In this document: in pieces, positions 48,610 through 58,336 of the stretch
Layout: each line of letters begins with the position of its first letter
Position numbering within the stretch: position 1 is the first letter of the stretch
Source of the DNA: JBLNDJ01 sp050261515
Lineage (GTDB): Bacteria > Acidobacteriota > Terriglobia > Bryobacterales > Bryobacteraceae
Assembly: GCA_050261515.1 (NCBI GenBank)
Contig: JBLNDJ010000058.1
Location: forward strand, 1-64,000
DNA length: 64,000 nucleotides
Direction: 5' to 3'
Notes under the pieces: generated by a model
Told to the model about the DNA's origin: nothing
Database searches by the model: none
The model's input: the letters and a program-made list of their open reading frames with translations, nothing else
Program-made: the position numbers and the translations under genes

Positions 48610-51182
48610 TGTGGCAACGCCTGCGTTTCCTGTTCCGCCGCACCCGCTTCGACCGCGACCTCGAAGAAGAGATGCAGTTCCACCTCGCCATGCGAGCCGA
48701 AGAAGAACGCGAGAACGGAGCCGCCGCCGACGAAGCCCGTTACGCCGCCCGCCGCGCCTTCGGCAACGCCACGCTGCTGCACGAAACCGCTCGCGAGACG
48801 TGGACCTGGCGCCTCCTCGACGAACTGGCGCAAGACCTACGCTACGCCGCCCGCATGCTCCGCAAGAACCCCGGCTTCGCCCTCGCCGCCATCGCTCTGC
48901 TCGCGCTCGGCATCGGCGCGAACACGGCGATCTTCAGCATCGCGAACGCAGTCTTCCTGCGCCCCCTTCCCTACCCGAATCCCGAGCGCCTTGTCTGGGC
49001 CACCGAATACTACCCCAGGTTCAACAGGTCGATGGTGTTCACGCCGGAATACGCCGCCTGGAAGCGCGAGGCCAAAGCCTTCGAGCACCTGGCCGCCCTC
49101 GGATTTACGCTCGGCGAGAACCTGACCGCCCCCAACCGGTCCGCCGAGCGCGTGCAGGTCTCTCACGTCACGCCGGATTTCTTCACGATGTTCGGCGTTC
49201 AGCCGCAGCTCGGCCGCGGCTTCGCGCCCGGCGAGAACAGCGCCGGCGTCGCCATATTGAGCGACACGCTCTGGCGGACCTACTTCCACGCCGACCCGCA
49301 AATTCCCGGCAAAACCATCAAGCTCGATGGCGCTTCGCACACCGTTCTGGGCGTGCTGCCCGCGGGCTTTCGCTGCCCAGGCGCCCTCGAAACCGGCGTC
49401 TGGCTGCCGGACGCGGCGCCCGCTTCGCAATCCGCGCCGGGCATGTCCATGGCGTTCCTGACCGGTGTCATCGGCCGCCTGAAACCCGGCGTTTCTCCTG
49501 AGCAGGCGCAAGCGAACCTCGAAGTCATCGCCCGGAGCATGGACAGCCAGTATCCCCGGCCCTGGTCCGGCTACCACGCCGCCGCCAAGGCCCGCGTCAT
49601 GCCTCTTCAGGAGCACATGGCCAGCGGCTCGCGTACAGCAATCCTTGTCCTGATGGGCGCGGTCGCGTTCATTCTCCTGATCGTCTGCGCCAACGTGGCG
49701 AACCTGTTCCTGGCGCGCTCGGTCGCGCGCGAAAGGGAGATCGCGATCCGCGCGGCAATCGGCGCATCGCGCGCCCGCCTGGCCCGCCTGCTGCTCGTCG
49801 AAGGTCTCGTCCTCGGCACTCTCGGAGGGTCGCTCGGCGTAGTGCTTCTGCACTGGGGCGTTCCCGCGCTCCGGTTCCTGGCGCCCGCGGCCCTCGCCGC
49901 AAACATCCCCATCGATTCGACCGTGCTCGGCTTCGCTCTCGCCTGCTCGATGGCAACCGTTCTCCTGTTCGGCATGGTTCCCGCACTCGCGGCCTCGAAG
50001 ACAAACGTCCGCCCCAGCCGCTCGCGCCTGCGAGGCGGCCTTGTCGTGGTGCAACTCGCGCTCTCGCTGATTCTCCTGATCGGCGCGGGTCTGCTGACGC
50101 GAACGTTCCTGCTCCTGGTCGGCACGACCCCCGGCTTCGACCCCCGAAACGTCCTGATGGCGAGCGTCTCTCTCGCGCCGCTCGAACTCTACAGCCCCGC
50201 CCGCAGCGCGGATTTCTTCCACCGCGGCGTCGACGCTATCCAGACAATCCCCGGCGTCGAACACGCGGCGATCACGAGCGAAAGCCCGCTCGTGGAGTAC
50301 AACAACGTGGCGTCCGGCCTCCATGCGGAAGGGCAGCCCGAATCGGAAGAAGTGGTCTGCATCACCTCGGCCAACGCCGCCTATTTCCGCGCGCTGCGCA
50401 TTCCCCTGCTCAAAGGCCGCCTCTTCAACGAAGGCGACCGCGATGGAGCGCGCCGCGTTGCCATCCTCAACCAGTCGCTCGCACGGGCTCTCTTCAAAGA
50501 TCGCGACCCGATCGGCGCGCGCATCTCCGGCCCGGGGGAAGCCATGCTCACGGTCGTCGGGGTGGTCGCGGACTTCCGCCATCGCGCCCTCGACGACGTC
50601 ATCTGGGCTGAACTCTTCCAGCCCTACGAACAGGCGCCCTCGCCCTGGATGACGCTCGTGGTCCGCAGCGCCGCGCCGCCCTCGGTCCTTGCGCCCGCGA
50701 TCCGCAAAGCCGTGCAGTCCATCGACCGCAACCAGCCGGTCTTCGGCGTCGAATCCCTCGAAGACCGCCTGTCGAACTCGCTGGCGGAGCGCCGCCAAAG
50801 AGCGCTCCTGCTCGGCATCTTCGCCGGCGTTGCGCTCCTGATCGCCGCCGTCGGCGTCTACGCCGTCATGGCCTACTCGGTTACGCGCCGGACGCACGAA
50901 ATCGGCATTCGCATCGCCCTCGGCGCGCAGCGGCGCGACGTTCTCCACATGGTGATGAGCGAGGGCCTCCGCGTCGCGCTCGCCGGAGTCGTCATCGGAC
51001 TGGCCGGCGCCCTCGCCCTCACCCGTGTGCTCTCGAGCTTCCTCTATGGAGTCGACGCCGCGGACGTGACGACCTACGCCGCCGTCTGCCTGATGCTCAT
51101 CGCCGCGGCTTCCCTGGCCAGCTACCTGCCCGCCCGCCGCGCCACGAAAGTCGATCCCCTGGAGGCGCTCCGCTATGAGTGA
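48609..51182 (+). CDS. Orphan MacB/FtsX-type ABC permease (acidobacterial ADOP type)
   Basis: An 857-residue membrane protein. An N-terminal cytosolic helical region (LRFLFRRTRFDRDLEEEMQFHL, about 4-25) is followed by transmembrane helix 1 with LGIGANTAIFSIANAVFLRPLPY (about 103-125). A large periplasmic MacB_PCD-like domain follows, then three helices (about 340-450: AILVLMGAVAFILLIVCANVANLFLAR). A second copy repeats this pattern, ending with the FtsX segment GVYAVMAYSVTRRTHEIGIRIALGAQRRDV and YLPARRATKVDPLEALRYE. No ATPase gene is adjacent, so ATP coupling is unknown; these permeases could also act as sensors. PadR control suggests toxic-compound response. Confidence 0.9.
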   Translation: MWQRLRFLFRRTRFDRDLEEEMQFHLAMRAEEERENGAAADEARYAARRAFGNATLLHETARETWTWRLLDELAQDLRYAARMLRKNPGFALAAIALLALGIGANTAIFSIANAVFLRPLPYPNPERLVWATEYYPRFNRSMVFTPEYAAWKREAKAFEHLAALGFTLGENLTAPNRSAERVQVSHVTPDFFTMFGVQPQLGRGFAPGENSAGVAILSDTLWRTYFHADPQIPGKTIKLDGASHTVLGVLPAGFRCPGALETGVWLPDAAPASQSAPGMSMAFLTGVIGRLKPGVSPEQAQANLEVIARSMDSQYPRPWSGYHAAAKARVMPLQEHMASGSRTAILVLMGAVAFILLIVCANVANLFLARSVAREREIAIRAAIGASRARLARLLLVEGLVLGTLGGSLGVVLLHWGVPALRFLAPAALAANIPIDSTVLGFALACSMATVLLFGMVPALAASKTNVRPSRSRLRGGLVVVQLALSLILLIGAGLLTRTFLLLVGTTPGFDPRNVLMASVSLAPLELYSPARSADFFHRGVDAIQTIPGVEHAAITSESPLVEYNNVASGLHAEGQPESEEVVCITSANAAYFRALRIPLLKGRLFNEGDRDGARRVAILNQSLARALFKDRDPIGARISGPGEAMLTVVGVVADFRHRALDDVIWAELFQPYEQAPSPWMTLVVRSAAPPSVLAPAIRKAVQSIDRNQPVFGVESLEDRLSNSLAERRQRALLLGIFAGVALLIAAVGVYAVMAYSVTRRTHEIGIRIALGAQRRDVLHMVMSEGLRVALAGVVIGLAGALALTRVLSSFLYGVDAADVTTYAAVCLMLIAAASLASYLPARRATKVDPLEALRYE

Positions 51183-51197
51183 ACTGGGGTGGCGCCC

Positions 51198-52151
51198 CTA
51201 CGCGTTCGCTCGAAGAAACTCCGCCACCTCGCGCCGCGCCGGCACCGACGCCTGCGCGCCCGGGCGCGTCACTGAAATCGCCGCCGCCGCGCTCGCAAAC
51301 CGCAGCGCCTCGGCAACCGGCATTCCCTCGGTCAGCCCCACCGCGAACCCGGCATTAAACACATCCCCCGCCGCCGTCGAATCCTTCACCTCGACCCGGA
51401 ACGCCGGCTGGTGCACCGCCGTAGTCCCGTCATCGAAGTAGGCGCCCTGGTCGCCCATTTTCAGCACGACCGTCTTCGCGCCCAACTCCCGCAGAGCCCG
51501 CGCCAGCGCCGGAGCATCCTCCACCGCCACGCGCGCCGGAGGCCGCCCGAGCAGTATCAGAGCCTCGCTCTCGTTAGGCGTCAGGATATCCACCAGCGAC
51601 AGCATCTCCCGCGATAGCGCCTGCGCCGGAGCCGGATCGAGCACCGTCTGCGCGCCCTCGCTCCGCGCGAGCGCCAGCGCCGCGGCCACCGCGTCGAGCG
51701 GCGTCTCAAGCTGAAACAGAACCGCCCGCGCCCCGCGCACCGCGCTCCGCAGCCCCTCGACCTCCGCCGCCCGAAACTCGTGGTTCGCGCCCGACGCCAC
51801 GACGATCGAGTTCTGCCCCGCCGCATCCACCCAAATCAGAGCCACGCCCGTCGGCTGCGCCTGCGTGCCGCAAACCGCGCTCACATCCACGCCCGCCGCC
51901 GCCAGACTCGCCTTCAAATGATCGGCGAACAGGTCGTACCCCACGCGTCCCGCCATCCGAACCTTCACGCGCGGGCCCGCGAGCTTGCCCGCCGCGCATG
52001 CCTGGTTGGCGCCCTTGCCGCCCGGAATCATCTGGAAGTTTCCGCCGAGCACGGTCTCGCCCGGCGCGGGCAGGCGCTCCACGCGCACTACGAAATCCAT
52101 GTTCAGGCTGCCGATAACCACCAGCGCCGGCGGATCGGAAACGGGGTTCAT
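51198..52151 (-). CDS. rbsK: Ribokinase
   Basis: A 317-residue PfkB-family kinase. VVIGSLNMDFVVRVERLPAPGET (about 11-33) and GGKGANQA (about 44-51) are the ribokinase N-terminal signatures. The C-terminal anion hole and catalytic Asp lie in DSTAAGDVFNAGFAVGL (about 256-272; DTTAAGD is usual). It phosphorylates ribose or a related pentose or nucleoside. ATG 52151 overlaps the DUF507 stop as ATGA. No ribose ABC transporter is next to it. Confidence 0.92.
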   Translation of the reverse strand: MNPVSDPPALVVIGSLNMDFVVRVERLPAPGETVLGGNFQMIPGGKGANQACAAGKLAGPRVKVRMAGRVGYDLFADHLKASLAAAGVDVSAVCGTQAQPTGVALIWVDAAGQNSIVVASGANHEFRAAEVEGLRSAVRGARAVLFQLETPLDAVAAALALARSEGAQTVLDPAPAQALSREMLSLVDILTPNESEALILLGRPPARVAVEDAPALARALRELGAKTVVLKMGDQGAYFDDGTTAVHQPAFRVEVKDSTAAGDVFNAGFAVGLTEGMPVAEALRFASAAAAISVTRPGAQASVPARREVAEFLRANA

Positions 52152-52735
52152 CTGGAGAGGTCGATGCCGAATTTCTTGAGCTCTTCGGCGTAATACCGCC
52201 GCATCAGCAGATCCCACTCCTCGCTGCCTTCCGGGATCTCGCGCTTCTGCGAGCGGATCTTTGTGCGGGCCGCGCGGTCCACTTTCTCCTCGGTCTGGAG
52301 CAGGTCCGTGATCTGCTTCACGATCTCGAGCCGCACCTCGTTCTGCTGCTTCTTCAGCCGAACCTGCCGGGCCTTTCTGAGCGCCGAAACGATCTTGTGC
52401 GATAGCTCGATGATCTTGTCGCGCGACAGCTTCATGTTGTCGCCCGTGTCGCGCCCCGCCGCGCGGATCACTTTCCGCTGCGTGATGAGGGTGTTCTTGA
52501 TGCGGCGGAACATCTCCTGGTAGCTGACGTTGTTTTCGCGCATGTACTGCGCGTACTGGCTCAGGATGTCGCGCACTTCGTCGTTGAGCCGGTCCTCCAC
52601 CTGCAGTTCTTCGCTGATGATGTCGTTCAGCAGCTCGGAGACGGCCTGCGGCTCCACGGTCTCAACCATCGCGGGGGTCAGTTTCTTCACCAACTCGCGG
52701 GATAAATAAGTGACAAATTCCCTGGCTAATAGCAT
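52148..52735 (-). CDS. DUF507 family protein, two tandem copies
   Basis: A 195-residue, charged, all-helical cytosolic protein. The DUF507 unit is repeated: LLAREFVTYLSRELVKKL to about residue 90 (with LNDEVRDILSQYAQYMRENN), and a second set from LSRDKIIELSHKIVSALRKAR (about 103) to RRYYAEELKKFGIDL at the C-terminus. DUF507 is found mainly in Acidobacteria, Nitrospirae and delta-proteobacteria and has no known role. ATG 52735 is chosen over an upstream start to match the MLL.RE N-terminus. It is coupled to rbsK (ATGA). Confidence 0.85.
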   Translation of the reverse strand: MLLAREFVTYLSRELVKKLTPAMVETVEPQAVSELLNDIISEELQVEDRLNDEVRDILSQYAQYMRENNVSYQEMFRRIKNTLITQRKVIRAAGRDTGDNMKLSRDKIIELSHKIVSALRKARQVRLKKQQNEVRLEIVKQITDLLQTEEKVDRAARTKIRSQKREIPEGSEEWDLLMRRYYAEELKKFGIDLSR

Positions 52736-52787
52736 TCGGCAGAAGCGCCGCGCGGCGCGCAACGTAACTCTACGTTAGTGTACTACG

Positions 52788-53222
52788 TCACTCCGCGCCC
52801 TGGTGATTCTCGAGGAAGTCGCGGTCGATCGGCTTGCGCCCGCGAAAGCCCTCGCCCGCCCCGTGCCAGAACGCGATCGCGGGCTCGCCGAGCTTCCAGC
52901 ACATGTAGACTTCCTCGCCGCGAAACAGCGTGGGGAAGTCGAGCAGGCCCGTGTCGAGGTCCTTCACCAAACAGCCCGGCTCCTGCGCCAGCGCCAGCGC
53001 GTTGCGAAGCTGCGCCGCGGCCGACTCGCGCCGCTTCACGATTCCGACCAGCCTTTCCCGCTGCACGAGCGCTCCTCCGCTCATGCGTATGCGCTCGGAT
53101 TCGACACGCCAATCCCCTTCGGCTTCCTCGAGCGCCGCTTTGAGCTCCATCGCCTTCCGCAGAAATTCCTCCGCGCGCGGAAGCGCCGCCTGGGCCTGCT
53201 CGAGTGTGAAGTAGCGTGGCAC
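52788..53222 (-). CDS. DUF2203 family protein
   Basis: A 144-residue helical protein with the DUF2203 pattern: RYFTLEQAQAALPRAEEFL at the start, a coiled-coil middle, GCLVKDLDTGLLDFPTLFRGEEVYMCWKLGE (about 85-113) and the C-terminal IAFWHGAGEGFRGRKPID. Unknown function. GTG 53222 lies one base after the ispG stop, so it is part of that operon. Confidence 0.87.
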   Translation of the reverse strand: MPRYFTLEQAQAALPRAEEFLRKAMELKAALEEAEGDWRVESERIRMSGGALVQRERLVGIVKRRESAAAQLRNALALAQEPGCLVKDLDTGLLDFPTLFRGEEVYMCWKLGEPAIAFWHGAGEGFRGRKPIDRDFLENHQGAE

Positions 53223-53223
53223 C

Positions 53224-54429
53224 CTAACTCCGCCGGTAGCGGTTCGAAACGTAGTCCTGCAAAATGCCGATGAACTCGGGAACGATGCGGTCGCCCTTTA
53301 AAGTCGTCATGAGCCTCCCATCGACGAACACCGGCGCCTTCGGTTCCTCGAACGTGCCCGGCAGCGAGATCCCTATATCGGCGTGCTTCGATTCGCCGGG
53401 GCCGTTCACGATGCACCCCATCACGGCGACGCGCATCTCCTCCACACCTGGATAGCAACCGCGCCACGCGGGCATCTGTTCGCGCAGGTAATCCTGGATC
53501 TGCCCGGCCATCTCCTGGAAGAACGTGCTCGTCGTGCGCCCGCAGCCCGGGCACGCGGTCACCTGCGGCGTGAAACTGCGTATGCCGAGCGCCTGCAAAA
53601 TCTGCTGCGAAACCACAACCTCTTCCGTGCGGTCGCCGTTCGGCGCCGGAGTCAGCGACGCGCGAATCGTGTCGCCGATGCCCTCCTCGAGCAGAATCGA
53701 AAGCGCCGCCGCGGTGCCGACGATGCCCTTCGATCCCATCCCGGCCTCGGTCAACCCGAGATGCAGCGGATAATCGCACCGTGCGGCGAGGGCGCGGTAG
53801 ACATCCACCAGATCTCCAACCCCGCTCACTTTCGCGCTCAGGATAATCGCATTGTGCGCGAGCCCGTAGCGCTCGGCTGCCTCGGCCGATTCGAGCGCGC
53901 TCGCGACGATCGCCTCGAGCATCACTCCACGCGCATCCTTCGGCTCCGCGCGCCGCGCGTTCTCGTCCATCAACCGCGCAAGCAAGGTCTGATCGAGCGA
54001 TCCCCAATTCACGCCGATGCGCACCGGCCGCCCGTACTCCACCGCCGTTTCGACCATCGTACGGAAGTTGTCATCGTGCTTCCGTCCGATGTTCACGTTG
54101 CCCGGATTGATGCGGTACTTGGCCAGCGCCCGCGCGCACTCAGGAAATCTCTTGAGGAGGAGGTGCCCGTTGTAGTGGAAGTCGCCGATCACCGGCACGT
54201 CCACGCGTGACACGATCTCCGGCACCGCCTTCGCCGCCTCTTCGTTGTTGACGGTGACGCGGACCAACTCCGACCCGGCGCGGGCCAGCGCGTTCACCTG
54301 CTCCACCGTCGAGGCGACGTCGGCCGTATCGGTGTTCGTCATCGACTGTACGACCACCGGATAATCCGACCCGACCTTCACGCCTCCGACATCGGCCGCC
54401 ACAGTCTTGCGGCGCGGCTGCAAAGCCAT
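53224..54429 (-). CDS. ispG: 4-hydroxy-3-methylbut-2-en-1-yl diphosphate synthase
   Basis: A 401-residue enzyme of the MEP isoprenoid pathway. The N-terminal TIM barrel includes VVVQSMTNTDTADV (about 25-38) and NPGNVNIG (about 107-114). The C-terminal reductase domain binds a 4Fe-4S cluster through CPGCGRTT and MGCIVNGPGESKHADIG. It reduces MEcPP to HMBPP. It is the first gene of a unit with DUF2203. A TACAAT box (54455-54450) and the ribosome site GGAGGGC precede ATG 54429; the leader is about 14 bases. Confidence 0.97.
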   Translation of the reverse strand: MALQPRRKTVAADVGGVKVGSDYPVVVQSMTNTDTADVASTVEQVNALARAGSELVRVTVNNEEAAKAVPEIVSRVDVPVIGDFHYNGHLLLKRFPECARALAKYRINPGNVNIGRKHDDNFRTMVETAVEYGRPVRIGVNWGSLDQTLLARLMDENARRAEPKDARGVMLEAIVASALESAEAAERYGLAHNAIILSAKVSGVGDLVDVYRALAARCDYPLHLGLTEAGMGSKGIVGTAAALSILLEEGIGDTIRASLTPAPNGDRTEEVVVSQQILQALGIRSFTPQVTACPGCGRTTSTFFQEMAGQIQDYLREQMPAWRGCYPGVEEMRVAVMGCIVNGPGESKHADIGISLPGTFEEPKAPVFVDGRLMTTLKGDRIVPEFIGILQDYVSNRYRRS

Positions 54430-54612
54430 TCAAGCCCTCCGAATGCCTTATTGTACCGTGGGCCGCCTCCTTGCCCGGTACATGGAAGAATTTTCACCCC
54501 GCGTAGTTTGCTCCATGCCCCTCCAAGGGAGCCCTGGCCGCTACGAGAACCACTTGCCCCGGCGGGCGAACGATTGCACACCGTTCTGCAGGAACTCAGA
54601 GGAGGACACCGA

Positions 54613-55554
54613 ATGAAGTTCCGCAGTACCCTCTTGGCGGCCGCACTTATCGCGCTGGCCGCTTTGGGCAGAGCGCAGGAGCCAGGGCGCCCCAGCGGCT
54701 ACCTGTCCGGAGAAGTCATTTCCGATGGCGGCCGCTTCGATCCCGGCCTCACCATCGAGCTGACCGGGCAGGACCACTGGCCCGCCCGCCGCGCCTCGGT
54801 CTCGCTTTCCGGCGATTTTCAGATGGAGGACATCGCCCCGGGAGACTACGAGCTGCAAGTCCTCGCCGGTGACCGGCAAGTGATCCAGCACCAGCTCATC
54901 CACATCAGCCCCGCCGGCAATACGGTTATAGTACGGCTCCCCGAAATCAAACAGGAGCGGCCGCCCTCCGGAACCGTTTCCGTCGAGCAGTTGCAGCGCA
55001 AGATTCCGTCCAAAGCAGTGAAGGAAGTCAAGAAGGCTCAACAATCCGATCAACCCGACCAAGCCATCGAGCACCTGAAGAAAGCCATCGAGATCGAACC
55101 CGATTACGCCGAGGCGCACAATAATCTTGGAGTTCAGTACCTCAAGCAGAACCAGCTCGATCCCGCGCGCGAGCAGTTCGAGAAGGCCGTGGAGCTGGCC
55201 CCCTCGCTCTCGCCGGCGTTGTGCAACCTGAGCGTCGTTCTGTACAACCAGGGCCGCATCCCCGAAGCAGAGCGCTCCGCCCGCGAAGCCTTGAAGGACG
55301 ACGTAACGAACGTGCGCGCACGCATGATGCTCGGCCTTACCCTGCTGGCGCAGAACAAGCAGCGGGACGAGGCGATCGGGTATATCCGCGCGGCCGAGCA
55401 AGAGTTCCCCAACGTCCGCATCGCCGCGGCCGAACTGTTCGCCCGGCAAGGCTACAAAAAGCAAGCGGCGGAAGAGTTGAAGGGATATCTCGCGAGCGCG
55501 CCCGCCGACAAGCGAGCGCAAATCGAGGCGTGGATCGCCGAGCTCGACCGCTGA
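54613..55554 (+). CDS. Exported TPR protein with N-terminal beta-domain
   Basis: A 313-residue protein. A signal peptide (MKFRSTLLAAALIALAALGRAQ) leads into a carboxypeptidase-regulatory-like domain (about 25-120: LTIELTGQDHWPARRASVSLSGDFQMEDIAPGDYELQV). Four or five TPRs follow (about 140-300: PDQAIEHLKKAIEIEPDYAEAHNNLGVQYL and LDPAREQFEKAVELAPSLSPAL among them). The combination occurs in acidobacterial periplasmic scaffolds. The ribosome site AGAGGAGGA precedes ATG 54613; an upstream in-frame start at 54451 would extend into the divergent ispG promoter. Its binding partner is unknown. Confidence 0.85.
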   Translation: MKFRSTLLAAALIALAALGRAQEPGRPSGYLSGEVISDGGRFDPGLTIELTGQDHWPARRASVSLSGDFQMEDIAPGDYELQVLAGDRQVIQHQLIHISPAGNTVIVRLPEIKQERPPSGTVSVEQLQRKIPSKAVKEVKKAQQSDQPDQAIEHLKKAIEIEPDYAEAHNNLGVQYLKQNQLDPAREQFEKAVELAPSLSPALCNLSVVLYNQGRIPEAERSAREALKDDVTNVRARMMLGLTLLAQNKQRDEAIGYIRAAEQEFPNVRIAAAELFARQGYKKQAAEELKGYLASAPADKRAQIEAWIAELDR

Positions 55555-55622
55555 GAGCTACACCACCGCTCCCAAGCGCCGCGCTTCGCGCTTCACCGCA
55601 CCGGACACCGCAACCGCCGCAT

Positions 55623-55652
55623 TTGACTTAACGGACGTTCACCTTGTATTCT
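55623..55652 (+). promoter_or_regulatory. Promoter of the receiver-like gene
   Basis: TTGACT (55623-55628) and TATTCT (55647-55652) are separated by 18 bases. Transcription should begin near 55659, leaving a leader of about 95 bases that ends in GAGGGGAG before ATG 55755. No stable structure was recognised in the leader. Confidence 0.6.
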
Positions 55653-55754
55653 GGGTGAAGAGGGCGTTTTCTCGAGGCCCCGCACTTTCTGGCCGCTCTG
55701 ACCAGGGCTCTTTCCCACCCGAGAAGTCGGTCCCTTTCGTACGAGGGGAGTCAC

Positions 55755-56165
55755 ATGCCGAAAGAAGGAATCGCCGCCAGGATTCTCTTGTTTGGACTAG
55801 ATGAAGGCCTGGGTTCCGAGCTGCGGGGAGTGCTTACGAACCAGCAGCAATCGGTTTATTCGGAGCCCTTTGTCCCTCCACCCGGTTGCCTGCGCGTTGT
55901 AGACCGGATCGGCGCTGACCTGATCTTCTGTTCCTCGGAACGCGAGCGCTACCTCGCGCTCCTTGAAGCGATCGCCCAGTTCAGACCGGACCTCCCGGTC
56001 GTGGTCGTGAGCCGGACCCCGGAAGTCTCGGAATGGCTCGACGCCATCGAAGCCGGCGCATCGGACTATTGCGCTGCACCATTTGAAACCAGTCACATCC
56101 AGTGGATTCTTGATTCAACGCTGAAACATCATTCCGCTCCCGCGCTTTTCAGAACCGCTGGCTAA
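55755..56165 (+). CDS. Degenerate response-regulator receiver protein
   Basis: A 136-residue stand-alone protein with receiver-domain strand pattern: ARILLFGLDEGLGSELRGVL (helix alpha-1 side), ADLIFCSSERERYLALLE (the strand 3 position), LPVVVVSRTPE (strand 4) and GASDYCAAPFE (strand 5). The phosphoacceptor Asp normally following strand 3 (DLVLLD) is replaced by Cys-Ser, and the conserved Lys after strand 5 is replaced by Ala-Ala-Pro-Phe. Phosphorylation is therefore unlikely, and it may bind a partner as an atypical receiver. It has its own promoter, is followed by a hairpin and precedes the DUF1385 gene. No kinase is nearby. Confidence 0.7.
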   Translation: MPKEGIAARILLFGLDEGLGSELRGVLTNQQQSVYSEPFVPPPGCLRVVDRIGADLIFCSSERERYLALLEAIAQFRPDLPVVVVSRTPEVSEWLDAIEAGASDYCAAPFETSHIQWILDSTLKHHSAPALFRTAG

Positions 56166-56175
56166 GCCTTGATTC

Positions 56176-56205
56176 AGGGCCGCGGCCTCACGGGGTCGCG
56201 GCCCT
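56176..56205 (+). terminator. Hairpin after the receiver-like gene
   Basis: AGGGCCGCG (56176-56184) pairs with CGCGGCCCT (56197-56205) around a 12-base loop, 10 bases after the stop. No T-run follows, so termination may be partial. Confidence 0.55.
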
Positions 56206-56214
56206 AAGTTCCGC

Positions 56215-56220
56215 TATAAT
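56215..56220 (+). promoter_or_regulatory. -10 box (TATAAT) of the DUF1385-prfA-prmC unit
   Basis: A perfect TATAAT lies 17 bases before GTG 56238, with an AGGAG ribosome site between. No obvious -35 hexamer is present; the hairpin stem covers that position. Confidence 0.5.
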
Positions 56221-56237
56221 CACACTCAGGAGCCCTA

Positions 56238-57218
56238 GTGTCGTCTTTGCGGGAATTTCTGCGCCTGAGTGCGCACGTGCAACTGCTGCCTGTGCTTGAA
56301 AGCGGCGAGGAGACCCTCGTCGGCGGCCAGGCGGTGCTCGAGGGCGTCATGATGCGCGCGCCGCATAGTTACTGTGTGGCGGTCCGCAAGCCCTCGGGCG
56401 AGATGGTCACGCAGGAACAACCGCTCCCGAAGGTGTCGGAGAAGTACCCCATCTTCAAGCTGCCGGTCTTCCGCGGTGTGGGCACCCTCGGGCAGGCCAT
56501 GACGCTCGGCATCAAGGCGCTGCGCTTCTCGGCCAATGCCGCCCTCGATGAGGGCGAGGCGGCCAAGCGGAAGCAGGAACTCACCTCCTGGATGCTCGCG
56601 GCAAATCTGATCTTTTCGCTCGCATTCTTCATCTTTCTCTATAAGTTCGTCCCGCTCTACCTTGCCACTGCGCTCGGCAAGTGGCTCCCGTTCTTCCAGC
56701 TCCGCATCCCGTTCAACCTCGCCGACGGCATCATCCGCATGGCGATTTTCGTCGGCTTCCTGGCCCTGATTTCCCGCTGGAAGGACATACACCGCGTTTT
56801 CGAATATCACGGCGCCGAGCATCGCGTGGTATTCAACTTCGAATCCGGCAAGCCGGTGACCATAGAAAACGCCAGGACGTTCTCGACGCTGCACCCGCGC
56901 TGCGGCACGAGCTTCCTGCTCGTGGTCATGCTGGTTTCGATCGCCGTCTACACGCTGTTGCCGTTCGATTCGTTCCTGCTGAAACTGGTGGGCCGCATCG
57001 CGCTGCTTCCGCTCATCGCGGGCATCAGCTACGAAGCGATCCGCTACGCCGCCAGGCACCGCTCCGGACTGCTCGCCGCCATCACCGCCCCCGGGCTTTG
57101 GCTCCAGCGCATCACGACGCAGCCGCCGTCGGACGACCAGACCGAGGTGGCGATCCGCGCGCTCGACCGTGCGATGGAACTCGAAAAAGCCCAAGGCGGC
57201 CAACTGGTTATCGCCTAA
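56238..57218 (+). CDS. DUF1385 membrane protein
   Basis: A 326-residue inner-membrane protein. VGGQAVLEGVMMRAPHSYCVAVRKPSGEM (about 28-56) is the conserved DUF1385 N-terminus. Two helices follow (ANLIFSLAFFIFLYKFVPLYL, then IIRMAIFVGFLALIS). The HGAEHRVVFNFESG (about 193-206) and LHPRCGTSFLLVVML (about 218-232) segments are family signatures, with His and Cys that could bind metal. The function is unknown, but the family lies next to prfA in many Firmicutes and Acidobacteria. The start is GTG 56238 with AGGAG upstream. prfA follows by 5 bases. Confidence 0.9.
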   Translation: MSSLREFLRLSAHVQLLPVLESGEETLVGGQAVLEGVMMRAPHSYCVAVRKPSGEMVTQEQPLPKVSEKYPIFKLPVFRGVGTLGQAMTLGIKALRFSANAALDEGEAAKRKQELTSWMLAANLIFSLAFFIFLYKFVPLYLATALGKWLPFFQLRIPFNLADGIIRMAIFVGFLALISRWKDIHRVFEYHGAEHRVVFNFESGKPVTIENARTFSTLHPRCGTSFLLVVMLVSIAVYTLLPFDSFLLKLVGRIALLPLIAGISYEAIRYAARHRSGLLAAITAPGLWLQRITTQPPSDDQTEVAIRALDRAMELEKAQGGQLVIA

Positions 57219-57223
57219 TCCTA

Positions 57224-58336
<1,113 letters not shown>

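Noticed and set aside
48837..50948. 703-codon minus-strand ORF inside the permease gene
   Set aside because: Composition is Asp/Arg/Gly-rich with no fold pattern; the plus strand encodes a membrane protein with motifs.
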